A model generated the notes under the pieces. The model worked only from the letters and a program-made list of their open reading frames with translations. It searched no databases and was not told the origin of the DNA. From positions 1 to 45,222 of the forward strand of contig DBYX01000016.1 of NCBI GenBank assembly GCA_002311665.1: DNA of 45,222 bases, read 5' to 3'. Source of the DNA: Lachnoclostridium sp. UBA1175 (GTDB lineage: Bacteria > Bacillota > Clostridia > Lachnospirales > Lachnospiraceae). Shown here piece after piece: positions 1-7,417 of the stretch; position 1 is the stretch's first letter, and every line of letters starts with the position of its first letter. Position numbers and translations under genes: made by a program.

Positions 1-260
1 AGTCCAAAGCTACTTAAGAAGCGTTACTCACTAGTCTATCCGATCAAACAAAGGCTCCAATCCATCATAAGAGTGGGGTCTCAGTTACTTTTTCAAACCG
101 ACTGGCACGCCGCTTGTTTGCCATGCTCAAAAATCATGCAAAACAACAGCTTTTCGTTCGTGATGTGTGTCTGAACGTCTGTATTTTGCCTCATTTTAAA
201 GTTTTAAATCGCCGGTGTCAATATCCTCTAGCAGTTACTTTTTCATTTCAAGAGCCCTTT
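1..260. other. Left-edge stretch without a convincing gene
   Basis: No supported gene. The 14-mer CAGTTACTTTTTCA occurs twice, at 82-95 and 232-245. A 33-codon minus-strand ORF lies between them (93-194) but has no clear ribosome site. The stretch is downstream of the excisionase-like gene and looks like decayed accessory DNA. Confidence 0.5.
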
Positions 261-461
261 TTATTCCTCAATCGCACTCTTCCCGCTCTTCACCCACTCG
301 TCAATCTCCGAGCGTTTGAACTTCCAGCAGCGGCCTATTTTCCGTGCAGGAATCTCGTTGTTAGGATCTCTGATCCAGGTGCGTATGGTGATCGGTTTCA
401 CGTCCAGATACTTCGCGACTTCGTCCAGACTGATGTAGTTATCCTGTATATTCGTTTCCAT
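261..461 (-). CDS. Excisionase-family helix-turn-helix DNA-binding protein
   Basis: This 66-residue protein is a single winged-helix HTH of the excisionase/MerR-like family. The signature YISLDEVAKYLDVK (about residues 9-22) is the recognition-helix region, and RKIGRCWKFKRSEIDEWV (about 40-57) is the wing and closing helix. Such proteins bind short direct repeats, as recombination directionality factors or as small regulators beside restriction or mobile loci. The ATG at 461 follows a strong AAGGAGG site and a near-consensus promoter at 512-540. Direct repeats of TTGATATT lie just upstream of the promoter and are candidate binding sites. No integrase is in the window, so a role in excision is inference. 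The family assignment is good; the function is open. Confidence 0.85.
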   Translation of the reverse strand: METNIQDNYISLDEVAKYLDVKPITIRTWIRDPNNEIPARKIGRCWKFKRSEIDEWVKSGKSAIEE

Positions 462-511
462 CTCTGCCTCCTTACAAAACGCGCCGGTTTCGGTTGGAAA
501 TTATTTAATCA

Positions 512-540
512 ATTATACCATATATAGGGGACAAAGACAA
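512..540 (-). promoter_or_regulatory. Sigma-A promoter of the excisionase-like gene
   Basis: On the minus strand, TTGTCT (535-540) is separated by exactly 17 bases from TATAAT (512-517). This drives the HTH gene starting at 461. Confidence 0.75.
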
Positions 541-549
541 TGTTACTGC

Positions 550-580
550 TTGATATTGGTTGATATTTTTAAGTATCAAC
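550..580. repeat. Direct and inverted repeats upstream of the excisionase-like promoter
   Basis: TTGATATT occurs at 550-557 and again at 560-567, one helical turn apart. GTTGATA (559-565) is inverted as TATCAAC (574-580). Excisionase-family proteins bind such phased repeats, so this could be an autoregulatory operator or recombination arm site. That role is inference. Confidence 0.5.
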
Positions 581-595
581 GTTTCTTTTTTACAC

Positions 596-625
596 AAAAG
601 ACGCTCTCTTCCGAAAGCGCCTTTT
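596..625 (-). terminator. Terminator after the zinc-ribbon nuclease gene
   Basis: AAAAGACGCT (596-605) pairs with AGCGCCTTTT (616-625) with one mismatch and a 10-base loop. On the minus strand it ends in CTTTT, 23 bases after the stop codon of the gene at 648. Confidence 0.65.
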
Positions 626-647
626 AAGTCATCTGACCTGTACCCCT

Positions 648-2741
648 TTATCTGCTCTTTTCTCTCCAATGAAACCCTGCAACCGTTCGTTCCGGCTTGC
701 GCAAACACTGTTTTAACATATAAGCGCTCACTCCAAATTTCCTTGCTGTTTCTTTAATTCCCAAAAACTCCTCTCCGGTTTCCACGCATTGGATCCACTT
801 CCTTACATGTTCTCCTCTTCGCATATTATAGCAATTGCGGCACCCCTGACCTTGACGAGCTCTGCTTTTTACAACTGCCCTCCATCCGAAGCCACATGTT
901 TTACACTTCCACCATACATTTTCATAACTCCCTTGTGTTAACCGCGTAGGATCAATGCCAATGTTTTTTTCATAATCCCACTCTTCCATCAGCTGCAGGA
1001 ACTCAGATAATCGCCTGGTTTCACCTCTGTCCGCCTTATCTAACGCTCGTTGGTAACCAGCCGAAGAACGTTTGCACTGTTCGCAACCAATTCCTTTCTT
1101 TCTGTGTGGTGGCATCAACCACTCCTTTCCACACAATGAACACTTCCACCATACGTCTCGATTACTTCCAACGCCTATATGTTCCGGGTTTATCGTGTTT
1201 TTCTCCCAGTTCCAATCAGACATTTTCTGTCGGTCTGATGCAACTGATTTTCCCTTTTTCTTAGTATCAAAAAGGCCCTGTATTTCCGCTAAATCCCGCC
1301 TAATGTTGATATCAGGAACCACTGCCATATCTAACATTTGATTGATACGGTCAAATAGCAATTGAACATACGGTTCCATGTTGACGATGCTCTTATCTAC
1401 ATCCCTTGAAACCCGAATAATGACACTTCCATCAACTATCATTGGATTTCGCTCATCCCGCAGCCGAAACAGCGTGATTCCATGCTCTCTGAGTATAGCA
1501 GTTTTCTTGATGTCCCTAGAAATATTCCTATGCCATTTTCCTCCATCCAACTCTATTCCGGCGTTGATTTCAGGTATGAAAACATCAATTTCCATACGCC
1601 CGAGCCAACTCGTTTTATAAGAGTTCACCGCCTTCGGAAATATTTTCCTCAAATAATAGAAAAGCACCTGCTCCGGTTCTGAGGATTTGTATGCAAATGC
1701 ACAACGCGGGCATCCCTGCTTGGAATATGCTCTAGACTTGATTGCTGCATTCCAAGTATTTCCGCAATCCTTGCATCTCCAACGAATAGATTGATGGCTA
1801 CCTGCGATGCACTCCTCCGGCCTTTTTGTATTGCTCTCATCCCATTCAATCACCAACCCCGGATGAGTTGTCGCCACATCATTAAACCCCACTAAAACCT
1901 TTTTATTTGTACAATACGGACACCCTTGTCCCACTTTGATATGATTGTCAATTTGTTGCTGATAAGAATGTTCTCTTTCGCACTTCCACCACACCTTTCT
2001 GCGATCCCAAGCTGTGACTTTACTCGGGTCGATTGTATTTTTCTCAAAGTCCCATTCCTTGCGAATCCTTTCCGGATATTGTGATGCTAAATCATTCTGA
2101 TTAGCTAATACTCTTTTTTTGTTTGCACAATAAGGGCACCCATATACCTGAGCTACTCTATCCCTCACAGCTTTTAGATAGCTATGTCCCTCTTCGCATT
2201 TCCAATACACTTCAGTTTTGCTATAGGACGTTACTTCGCTAGGAGAAATGCTGTTTTTTTCGTAATCCCACTCATATAACAGATCCGGACGCAATGTTGC
2301 TAAGTCCGTTTCACCCGGTACCACTTTATTATGCGAGCAATAGGGGCATCCCTGGTTTTGGATAGTTCGATTTGCAATTACCTGCAAATATGACGGGTGG
2401 CCTTGGGGACATTTCCAGTATACTTTATCCGAAGAATTTACAGTTCTGTTTTCCGGTCGTTTGAGTCCGTTTTTTTCATAATCCCACTCGCTTACCAAAT
2501 CCGGTCTCAAGGTGACCAGATCGTTTACTCCGGGAATCAGATTCTTCCTTCTAAGAGCTTCGTTTCCCAAACAGCCGCAATTACTTCCATCCGAAAGACA
2601 ACTTATTACTTTCTCGGTGTAGCTACCGCAGTCGCATTGAAAACGCCATATCACGTTTGATCCTTGACGGCGATCTGTTGGCTCAATTGCCACGAGGTAT
2701 CCAAACCGCTGACCCGTAATATCCTTAATCCCTGATTTCAC
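648..2741 (-). CDS. Six-zinc-ribbon protein with central PD-(D/E)XK-like nuclease and C-terminal NUMOD1-like module
   Basis: The 697-residue protein is modular. Residues 5-58 resemble the CDCG...CGCL zinc finger that opens many AP2/HNH homing endonucleases. Four treble-clef zinc ribbons of the DUF4379 type follow (about 74-140, 145-208, 216-280, 287-348), each with EWD, a WWKC-like motif and a closing GCPYC-like motif. A Vsr/DUF559-like nuclease core spans 353-460, with E355, D386 and E397-L-D399 then a conserved W403-H404. Two more ribbons follow (about 507-558 and 587-640). Residues 648-697 (CVETGEEFLGIKETARKFGV) match the NUMOD1 DNA-recognition module. The start is GTG at 2741 behind a GGAGG site. 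The architecture suggests a sequence-specific DNA nuclease, either homing-type or defensive. Domain calls are by pattern and activity is inferred. Confidence 0.75.
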   Translation of the reverse strand: MKSGIKDITGQRFGYLVAIEPTDRRQGSNVIWRFQCDCGSYTEKVISCLSDGSNCGCLGNEALRRKNLIPGVNDLVTLRPDLVSEWDYEKNGLKRPENRTVNSSDKVYWKCPQGHPSYLQVIANRTIQNQGCPYCSHNKVVPGETDLATLRPDLLYEWDYEKNSISPSEVTSYSKTEVYWKCEEGHSYLKAVRDRVAQVYGCPYCANKKRVLANQNDLASQYPERIRKEWDFEKNTIDPSKVTAWDRRKVWWKCEREHSYQQQIDNHIKVGQGCPYCTNKKVLVGFNDVATTHPGLVIEWDESNTKRPEECIAGSHQSIRWRCKDCGNTWNAAIKSRAYSKQGCPRCAFAYKSSEPEQVLFYYLRKIFPKAVNSYKTSWLGRMEIDVFIPEINAGIELDGGKWHRNISRDIKKTAILREHGITLFRLRDERNPMIVDGSVIIRVSRDVDKSIVNMEPYVQLLFDRINQMLDMAVVPDINIRRDLAEIQGLFDTKKKGKSVASDRQKMSDWNWEKNTINPEHIGVGSNRDVWWKCSLCGKEWLMPPHRKKGIGCEQCKRSSAGYQRALDKADRGETRRLSEFLQLMEEWDYEKNIGIDPTRLTQGSYENVWWKCKTCGFGWRAVVKSRARQGQGCRNCYNMRRGEHVRKWIQCVETGEEFLGIKETARKFGVSAYMLKQCLRKPERTVAGFHWREKSR

Positions 2742-2867
2742 CTAACCCTCCTATAACCGACTGTGTTCGGTCAAAAAACAATTTCATTGCGTCACCAATC
2801 AAATCCGACAAAAAACCTTTGCTTCAAGCATACAGATTTCTCCGGATAGATGCAACCTATGTTAAGC

Positions 2868-2887
2868 GAGAGTTACTCTCTTTTTTT
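2868..2887 (+). terminator. Orphan plus-strand terminator-like hairpin
   Basis: GAGAG-TTA-CTCTC is followed by seven T on the plus strand. No plus-strand gene precedes it, so it is either a relic or coincidental. Confidence 0.35.
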
Positions 2888-2896
2888 CGAGATTTC

Positions 2897-2939
2897 CGTT
2901 CAATTTGATTATTATGGCCTCAGATGATCCAATTGAACG
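2897..2939. repeat. Perfect 9-bp inverted repeat
   Basis: CGTTCAATT (2897-2905) and AATTGAACG (2931-2939) are separated by 25 bases. It may be a regulatory or recombination site. No function is assigned. Confidence 0.5.
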
Positions 2940-2981
2940 CTCTTGATGATAATAAAATTGTTTTGTTCATCACATAAAGAA

Positions 2982-3003
2982 GGCGCCCACCGTTGTGAGC
3001 GCC
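2982..3003 (-). terminator. Terminator of the BACON/C39-like protein gene
   Basis: GGCGCCCAC (2982-2990) pairs with GTGAGCGCC (2995-3003), with one mismatch and a 4-base loop. On minus it is followed by TTCTTT. Confidence 0.7.
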
Positions 3004-3047
3004 CTCCGCATCCATTGAACCGAATAGTTAAGAGACCTTATCATCTA

Positions 3048-6000
3048 CTATTTGATTTCATATCCGACAATCATTGTAATATTGTTCTTATCCGGATTGG
3101 TCTTATCATTGATATAAAACTTCTCCAAAAAGCTCCGGAAATCTTTGTAATAGGCATTATCGGAGCTATTAATATCGGTAAATGGTTCTGTATATTTGCT
3201 ACTTAAATTGTATACTATGAGTTTACTTCCCTGGTATAATCTATTTCCGTTGATTGAAAAGCAAACCGTGTGTGCAGACTCGATAGTATTCTCATCATCG
3301 CTCATACTCCAGTAGGCAACAACAAATGTTCTGCTTTCATTGCTACCATACGCATCCAAAATACGAGCTATAAAATCTCCTGCTTCTGCAGCACTGTACT
3401 TGTCCGTTTTCACACCATACTCAGCGAGCACATCACCTACTCGGAACGGATCAAGCCCAAAACCTCCGTACTTGACATACTTATCATATTTGATTTCTCC
3501 TCGTTTTGCTTCGAATAGCCTATAAGCAGTTTCAATCTCAATATTATTTCCGAAGCAAATCCTTGCCAGGGAGAGAATCATTTCGGCAAACCTGATTGCC
3601 TCATCTGCAGGAAGGTGAAGGAAGTACCCTTTCTCTTCACAATACTTTATCAAGTCAGGAAGTGCCTGGGTTTTCTCCTTCAAAAGAAGAGCATTATAAC
3701 AAGCTAAAACACCGCATCCGGAATGTCCAATATCCGAATCGCAAACTTGCATATCTTTGATGTGCTCTGCCGCCCTCTGTCCATTAATTGGATTCTCTTT
3801 ATCCTGTACTTCACCCCATCTATCCATATTGTCTTTATAATGCTGGCTGGAATCATACGGTTCTCCCAATAAGAGATGAACAACATATTCTTTCACTCCC
3901 TCCGGTGTTAACACCGTACATTTAAGGAAATCGCGCATACATCTTTCAAGCAAGCTTTTTTTGACCGTAAGTGAAATTTTCGAAAAATCGTCAACAAGTG
4001 TAGACGCAGATTTCCTGACAGAATACAGATTTATAAACGGTTCCGTCATATTCTTCGGAAGTTGGAAGTTCACAGTATATGGAATCACTGCTTCATCCGA
4101 TCCGGGGAAGCAAGGAGTCGTAGACCATCCGAGTATTTCCCCTGCATAGTTTTCGATTCTGTATTTTACCCAGTCGGGGATTCTATACCAACACCCTTCC
4201 TGTGCCTCGACAATTACTTCTTCGCCGTATGCGTAGAAATCGAAGAAGCATATCTCAACCTTCCAATGTGCATATATTTCCTTTTGCGCCGGGTTGAAAG
4301 TTGTAGTAGATTTGATTAATTCTCCGCCGTAAGGCTCTGTGTACCATCCGTCGAATGTAAATCCGTCACGCGGATATGGTGCGGGAATATCCCCATATGC
4401 CGCGCCCTCATAAACCGCATGATATTTAATCAGATTGATGTCATCACTATAGACAGGTTTACAAGCTATATATGTCGGTGTGTTTTTCTCCCAGTGCGCG
4501 TACAAGCTAAAATCAACCACTGCGTTAACTATGCTCTTCCCGTCGATCAGATTTCCTCCGACCTTCTTCGTATACCATCCGGTAAATGTGTACCCGGTAC
4601 GCTTCGGATTTTCCGGGAAAACATATGGTTTTCCATATGTCTGCGTAGTTCTATACTCTGAAACAATCGCCCCTTCCGTATAGAATGTTACAGTAATCTG
4701 CGTAGGTGTCGGTGTCGGCGTCGGAGCTACATACGCATCCTGGATGATACGATAGTTAATGGTTTGCTTGGTGGATTTGTCGATCACTACCAGATCGTTT
4801 GTCATTACTTTGCTTGTCTTATTTTCCGGAACTACCAGTCGCACCCGGGTCTCAATGATTCCGATTTTGAACCAGGCGCTGTCCTCCTTGCGGATTGCAA
4901 TATTGTCCTTGGCGATGTGGGTCTCAAGGTCTTTCGCTCCGCCTCCGGACGGAAAATGCACTTCGATCGGTGCGGGCGTAGGCGTTACCGGGATCGGTGT
5001 TGGTGTAGGTGTATTCAGCGGCTCGATCGTTTGTTTGATCGTTACATCAAACGACTGTCCGCTTAAATCATTGACGACCACGACACAACTCCGGTCCGCT
5101 GTGCAAGGCTTTACGGTGAAGGTTACCGTGTGACCGTTGATCGTGACGTCCAACCACGAATTATGCCATGACTGAACAGAATATAAGGATCCGTTCACCC
5201 CCGTAAATACCAGATCGTAGGACCCGCCGTTTTTACGGAAAGTGATCGTCTTCGCCTTAGCGGATAATCTCGGTGTCGGATGAAGTTCAAGATTGAACTC
5301 CTCAGTCGTATCATCGCGTACCAGAATCGATTCGACTACAGGGTCATCATCATCATCTGTACGCAACCAGGAAGTAAGATCATCGAAAAATGACCCGGCA
5401 TCGGACAAAGCATCCCCCGTTGTCTCCGTTGTATCATCATTCTCAGGCGGATTCGTAGAATTAGGATTTTCGGGCGGATCGGTCGGTGAATCATCCTCCT
5501 TCGGCTTCGGTGGCGGTGTCGGCGTCGGGGTCGGAGTTTGCTCTATCGATTCTCTCTGTGTGAAACAGAACTCATACTTATTATCCGGGCACCCTTCAGG
5601 ATAAACCGTGATCGATCCTGATCTCGGATACGGGTTTGTATTCTCACGTATCCTAAATTTGAGAATACCATTAGAATAGCTTATTATCTCTACAAACGAA
5701 TTCGAATTATTAATCTTCGCAATCAACTTCTCATCGATATTGAACTTTACTTCGAAAACCCCCTCTTTGGCGGATACTATAAGATTCTTGAAGGCAGCAT
5801 AGTTTGTCGGCAGTAACGGAGCTGCCTGTTGTTTGAACTTATAGCTTTTGGTCTCATAGGTGGCCGTGTTGACTACTTCGATCACACCCGTACGACTGTG
5901 TGAGTCGCCATTCCTGTCTGCCGAGATTTTGATTGATGGGGTTCCGTCTTGCACGATCGTGATCCAGGATGCACCACTTACCATGCCGACCTTGCGCTGG

Positions 6001-6479
6001 TGTGACTCTATCAAAGTATTCAGCCACAATTCTCCGCCACTTGCCGGGAATATGTGGTAATAAGTGGTTTGTTTGATTTTCAGTCTCCAGGTCTTGGAAC
6101 CGTCCAGAAATACAATGTCAGTATTTCTCTCCCCACCATTATTTTTCGAAATGGTCAATGTATATGTATTTCCATTTCTCACATTGGGTTTTATCCAGTC
6201 GCAACTCCAGTTGGACTGTATTGTCGCGTATTGAGATGCACCGTCAAGTGTAACTGTAATACTTTGTGCCTGGAGGGAAAATTCAATTTCTCGCGTCGCC
6301 CCTTCGTGGAGCTGAATTCCCCCACTCGCTGCATTGGCTTTGCCGGACGTGTGTGCCACAAGCCCTGCAAGCATCACTATGATGAGCAACATTGAAAGAC
6401 ATCTGTGCGATGTAGATCTCCCCCGTAGTAAACTCATTCTCCCCTTGTTTACATGATCGGAATTTTGTACTGTATTCAT
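3048..6479 (-). CDS. Secreted multi-domain protein: BACON-like domains, Listeria-Bacteroides repeats, C-terminal C39-like cysteine peptidase domain
   Basis: The 1143-residue protein begins with a signal peptide (hydrophobic 28-45, cleavage near KANA-AS at about 51). About five BACON-like beta-sandwiches follow, near 53-138, 139-220, 221-310, 405-485 and 506-585. They share a SWIxI core and a closing IKQ(T) strand, and are interrupted by Pro/Thr/Asp linkers (312-395, 486-505). Two Listeria-Bacteroides (Flg_new) repeats with GYTFTGWYT and GFTFDGWYT lie near 598-740. The last 225 residues resemble a papain/C39-type fold, with SGCGVLACYNAL (C922), SAHTVCFS (H1070) and VYN (N1091) as a plausible triad. 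There is no wall anchor, so it is probably released or held non-covalently. The ATG at 6479 follows GGGGGC. Surface localisation is well supported; peptidase activity is inferred. Confidence 0.75.
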   Translation of the reverse strand: MNTVQNSDHVNKGRMSLLRGRSTSHRCLSMLLIIVMLAGLVAHTSGKANAASGGIQLHEGATREIEFSLQAQSITVTLDGASQYATIQSNWSCDWIKPNVRNGNTYTLTISKNNGGERNTDIVFLDGSKTWRLKIKQTTYYHIFPASGGELWLNTLIESHQRKVGMVSGASWITIVQDGTPSIKISADRNGDSHSRTGVIEVVNTATYETKSYKFKQQAAPLLPTNYAAFKNLIVSAKEGVFEVKFNIDEKLIAKINNSNSFVEIISYSNGILKFRIRENTNPYPRSGSITVYPEGCPDNKYEFCFTQRESIEQTPTPTPTPPPKPKEDDSPTDPPENPNSTNPPENDDTTETTGDALSDAGSFFDDLTSWLRTDDDDDPVVESILVRDDTTEEFNLELHPTPRLSAKAKTITFRKNGGSYDLVFTGVNGSLYSVQSWHNSWLDVTINGHTVTFTVKPCTADRSCVVVVNDLSGQSFDVTIKQTIEPLNTPTPTPIPVTPTPAPIEVHFPSGGGAKDLETHIAKDNIAIRKEDSAWFKIGIIETRVRLVVPENKTSKVMTNDLVVIDKSTKQTINYRIIQDAYVAPTPTPTPTQITVTFYTEGAIVSEYRTTQTYGKPYVFPENPKRTGYTFTGWYTKKVGGNLIDGKSIVNAVVDFSLYAHWEKNTPTYIACKPVYSDDINLIKYHAVYEGAAYGDIPAPYPRDGFTFDGWYTEPYGGELIKSTTTFNPAQKEIYAHWKVEICFFDFYAYGEEVIVEAQEGCWYRIPDWVKYRIENYAGEILGWSTTPCFPGSDEAVIPYTVNFQLPKNMTEPFINLYSVRKSASTLVDDFSKISLTVKKSLLERCMRDFLKCTVLTPEGVKEYVVHLLLGEPYDSSQHYKDNMDRWGEVQDKENPINGQRAAEHIKDMQVCDSDIGHSGCGVLACYNALLLKEKTQALPDLIKYCEEKGYFLHLPADEAIRFAEMILSLARICFGNNIEIETAYRLFEAKRGEIKYDKYVKYGGFGLDPFRVGDVLAEYGVKTDKYSAAEAGDFIARILDAYGSNESRTFVVAYWSMSDDENTIESAHTVCFSINGNRLYQGSKLIVYNLSSKYTEPFTDINSSDNAYYKDFRSFLEKFYINDKTNPDKNNITMIVGYEIK

Positions 6480-6529
6480 TTCTTGCCCCCTTTTGCATGT
6501 GAATCTAATATTCCGAATAACACTAACGC

Positions 6530-6559
6530 ATTCCGCGACGCCCAGCCGGGCGGCGGAAT
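6530..6559 (-). promoter_or_regulatory. Strong hairpin in the leader of the BACON/C39-like gene
   Basis: ATTCCGC-GACGCCC pairs with GGGCGGCGGAAT with a small bulge and a 4-base loop, 50-80 bases upstream of the start codon. No T-run follows, so a stability or folding element is likelier than a terminator. Confidence 0.5.
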
Positions 6560-6672
6560 ATCACAGTATTGAACTCCCCCTTTCGTTCAGCCCCACAAGT
6601 GCTTTCGCGCTCTCTCGGCACCCGCTGATTATTTTTCATAATCGGTTACTCTGATGCGAATCTATTTGGTTG

Positions 6673-6701
6673 ATTGTAGCATAGTATAAAACATTAGACA
6701 A
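6673..6701 (-). promoter_or_regulatory. Sigma-A promoter of the BACON/C39-like gene
   Basis: On minus, TTGTCT (6696-6701), a 17-base spacer and TACAAT (6673-6678) give a leader of about 190 bases that includes the hairpin at 6530-6559. Confidence 0.7.
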
Positions 6702-6709
6702 TGGAAAAA

Positions 6710-6731
6710 GGCGCCCACTTCAGTGGACGCC
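6710..6731 (-). terminator. Terminator of the small membrane protein gene
   Basis: GGCGCCCACT pairs with AGTGGACGCC (one mismatch, 2-base loop) and is followed on minus by TTTTT. The stem resembles the one at 2982-3003. Confidence 0.75.
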
Positions 6732-6755
6732 CTCCGTAATTTCCTGTTCGATTGT

Positions 6756-7250
6756 TTAAAATCCAATCAAAATGATGAAGTAGTAAAGCCTCAAGCCGGA
6801 GATCACGAACGCCGCCACCAGCACGCCGTATGCGATGAATTTGACGAAGCTTATGCCTACTTCGCCCCCCGTGTGCTTGGGGAATGTGAATATGCATATC
6901 AGGGACTTGAAAAATTCCACGTACGGCCGGAAGAAGTCATCCCTCAGGTACACAAGCGGTGTAGTCGCGTGAACGGCGGTTTCCCGGCAGTTGCCGTAGT
7001 GCTTCTTCTCCATCACTATGTCCACGACAATCGATGCCGCATAGAGGACCACAAGCACAATGATTAAGATTATTCCGTATTTCGCAAGCCACGGTTCGAA
7101 ATCCCTCTGCAGAAAACGCTCACTCACAACGATCAGAACGCCATACAGCAGGGCTGATCGGCACCAGCCACAGATTTTCCCGGTTAATTCGAATCTTGCC
7201 TCATCGGCCGTAGGATTGCCTTGTTCTTCACCGGCAAGCAGTTCTTTCAT
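6756..7250 (-). CDS. Small integral membrane protein of unknown function
   Basis: I do not recognise this 164-residue protein. It has hydrophobic segments near residues 30-45, 58-82, 110-125 and 133-163, with a charged middle loop (about 84-108) and cysteines at C27 and C30 (CGWC) that might form a redox or metal pair. It has its own promoter (7300-7328), placed directly in the remains of a glycerate kinase gene, and its own terminator, so it is a single-gene unit. It sits at the right edge of the AT-richer accessory block. Function unknown; inner-membrane location likely. Confidence 0.65.
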   Translation of the reverse strand: MKELLAGEEQGNPTADEARFELTGKICGWCRSALLYGVLIVVSERFLQRDFEPWLAKYGIILIIVLVVLYAASIVVDIVMEKKHYGNCRETAVHATTPLVYLRDDFFRPYVEFFKSLICIFTFPKHTGGEVGISFVKFIAYGVLVAAFVISGLRLYYFIILIGF

Positions 7251-7299
7251 ACTATACCCCCTTCTCCATTATCCGTCCTGAGCCGGAATTATTTGGAAA

Positions 7300-7328
7300 A
7301 TTATAGCATATGTAAAATCGAAAAGCAA
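7300..7328 (-). promoter_or_regulatory. Sigma-A promoter of the small membrane protein gene
   Basis: On minus, TTGCTT (7323-7328), a 17-base spacer and TATAAT (7300-7305). It begins 20 bases beyond the point where glycerate kinase similarity stops. Confidence 0.75.
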
Positions 7329-7347
7329 TTCTGAAAGCCTCGCCGCC

Positions 7348-7407
7348 GTTCGCCTCCACGGAGGTCAGGCAGCCCTTGAACGAATCCATTGCGATCACGA
7401 TCTTCAT
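7348..7407 (-). pseudogene. 5' remnant of a glycerate kinase gene
   Basis: An ATG at 7407, ten bases after the stop of the HAD-GNAT gene and behind a GAGAGGA site, opens the reading MKIVIAMDSFKGCLTSVEAN. This is the characteristic N-terminus of class II glycerate kinases (glxK/garK type, glycerate to phosphoglycerate). Similarity ends after about 20 codons. The frame then runs into unrelated AT-rich sequence and stops near 7256, just before the next gene. The remaining 350 or so codons are absent from the window. Spacing and ribosome site show it was once translationally coupled to the HAD-GNAT gene. The break coincides with a sharp change in base composition. Confidence 0.75.
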
Positions 7408-7417
7408 CTCGGTCCTC

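Larger units (their letters stand above)
2742..3047. other. Intergenic region with palindromes between two accessory genes
   Basis: This contains the leader of the zinc-ribbon nuclease gene, a 13-base palindrome GAGAGTTACTCTC (2868-2880) followed on plus by seven T, an inverted repeat CGTTCAATT/AATTGAACG (2897-2905, 2931-2939), and the terminator of the gene ending at 3048. No coding region was found. Confidence 0.6.

Noticed and set aside
93..194. 33-residue minus-strand ORF at the left edge
   Set aside because: No ribosome site or recognisable motif; cannot be supported as a gene.
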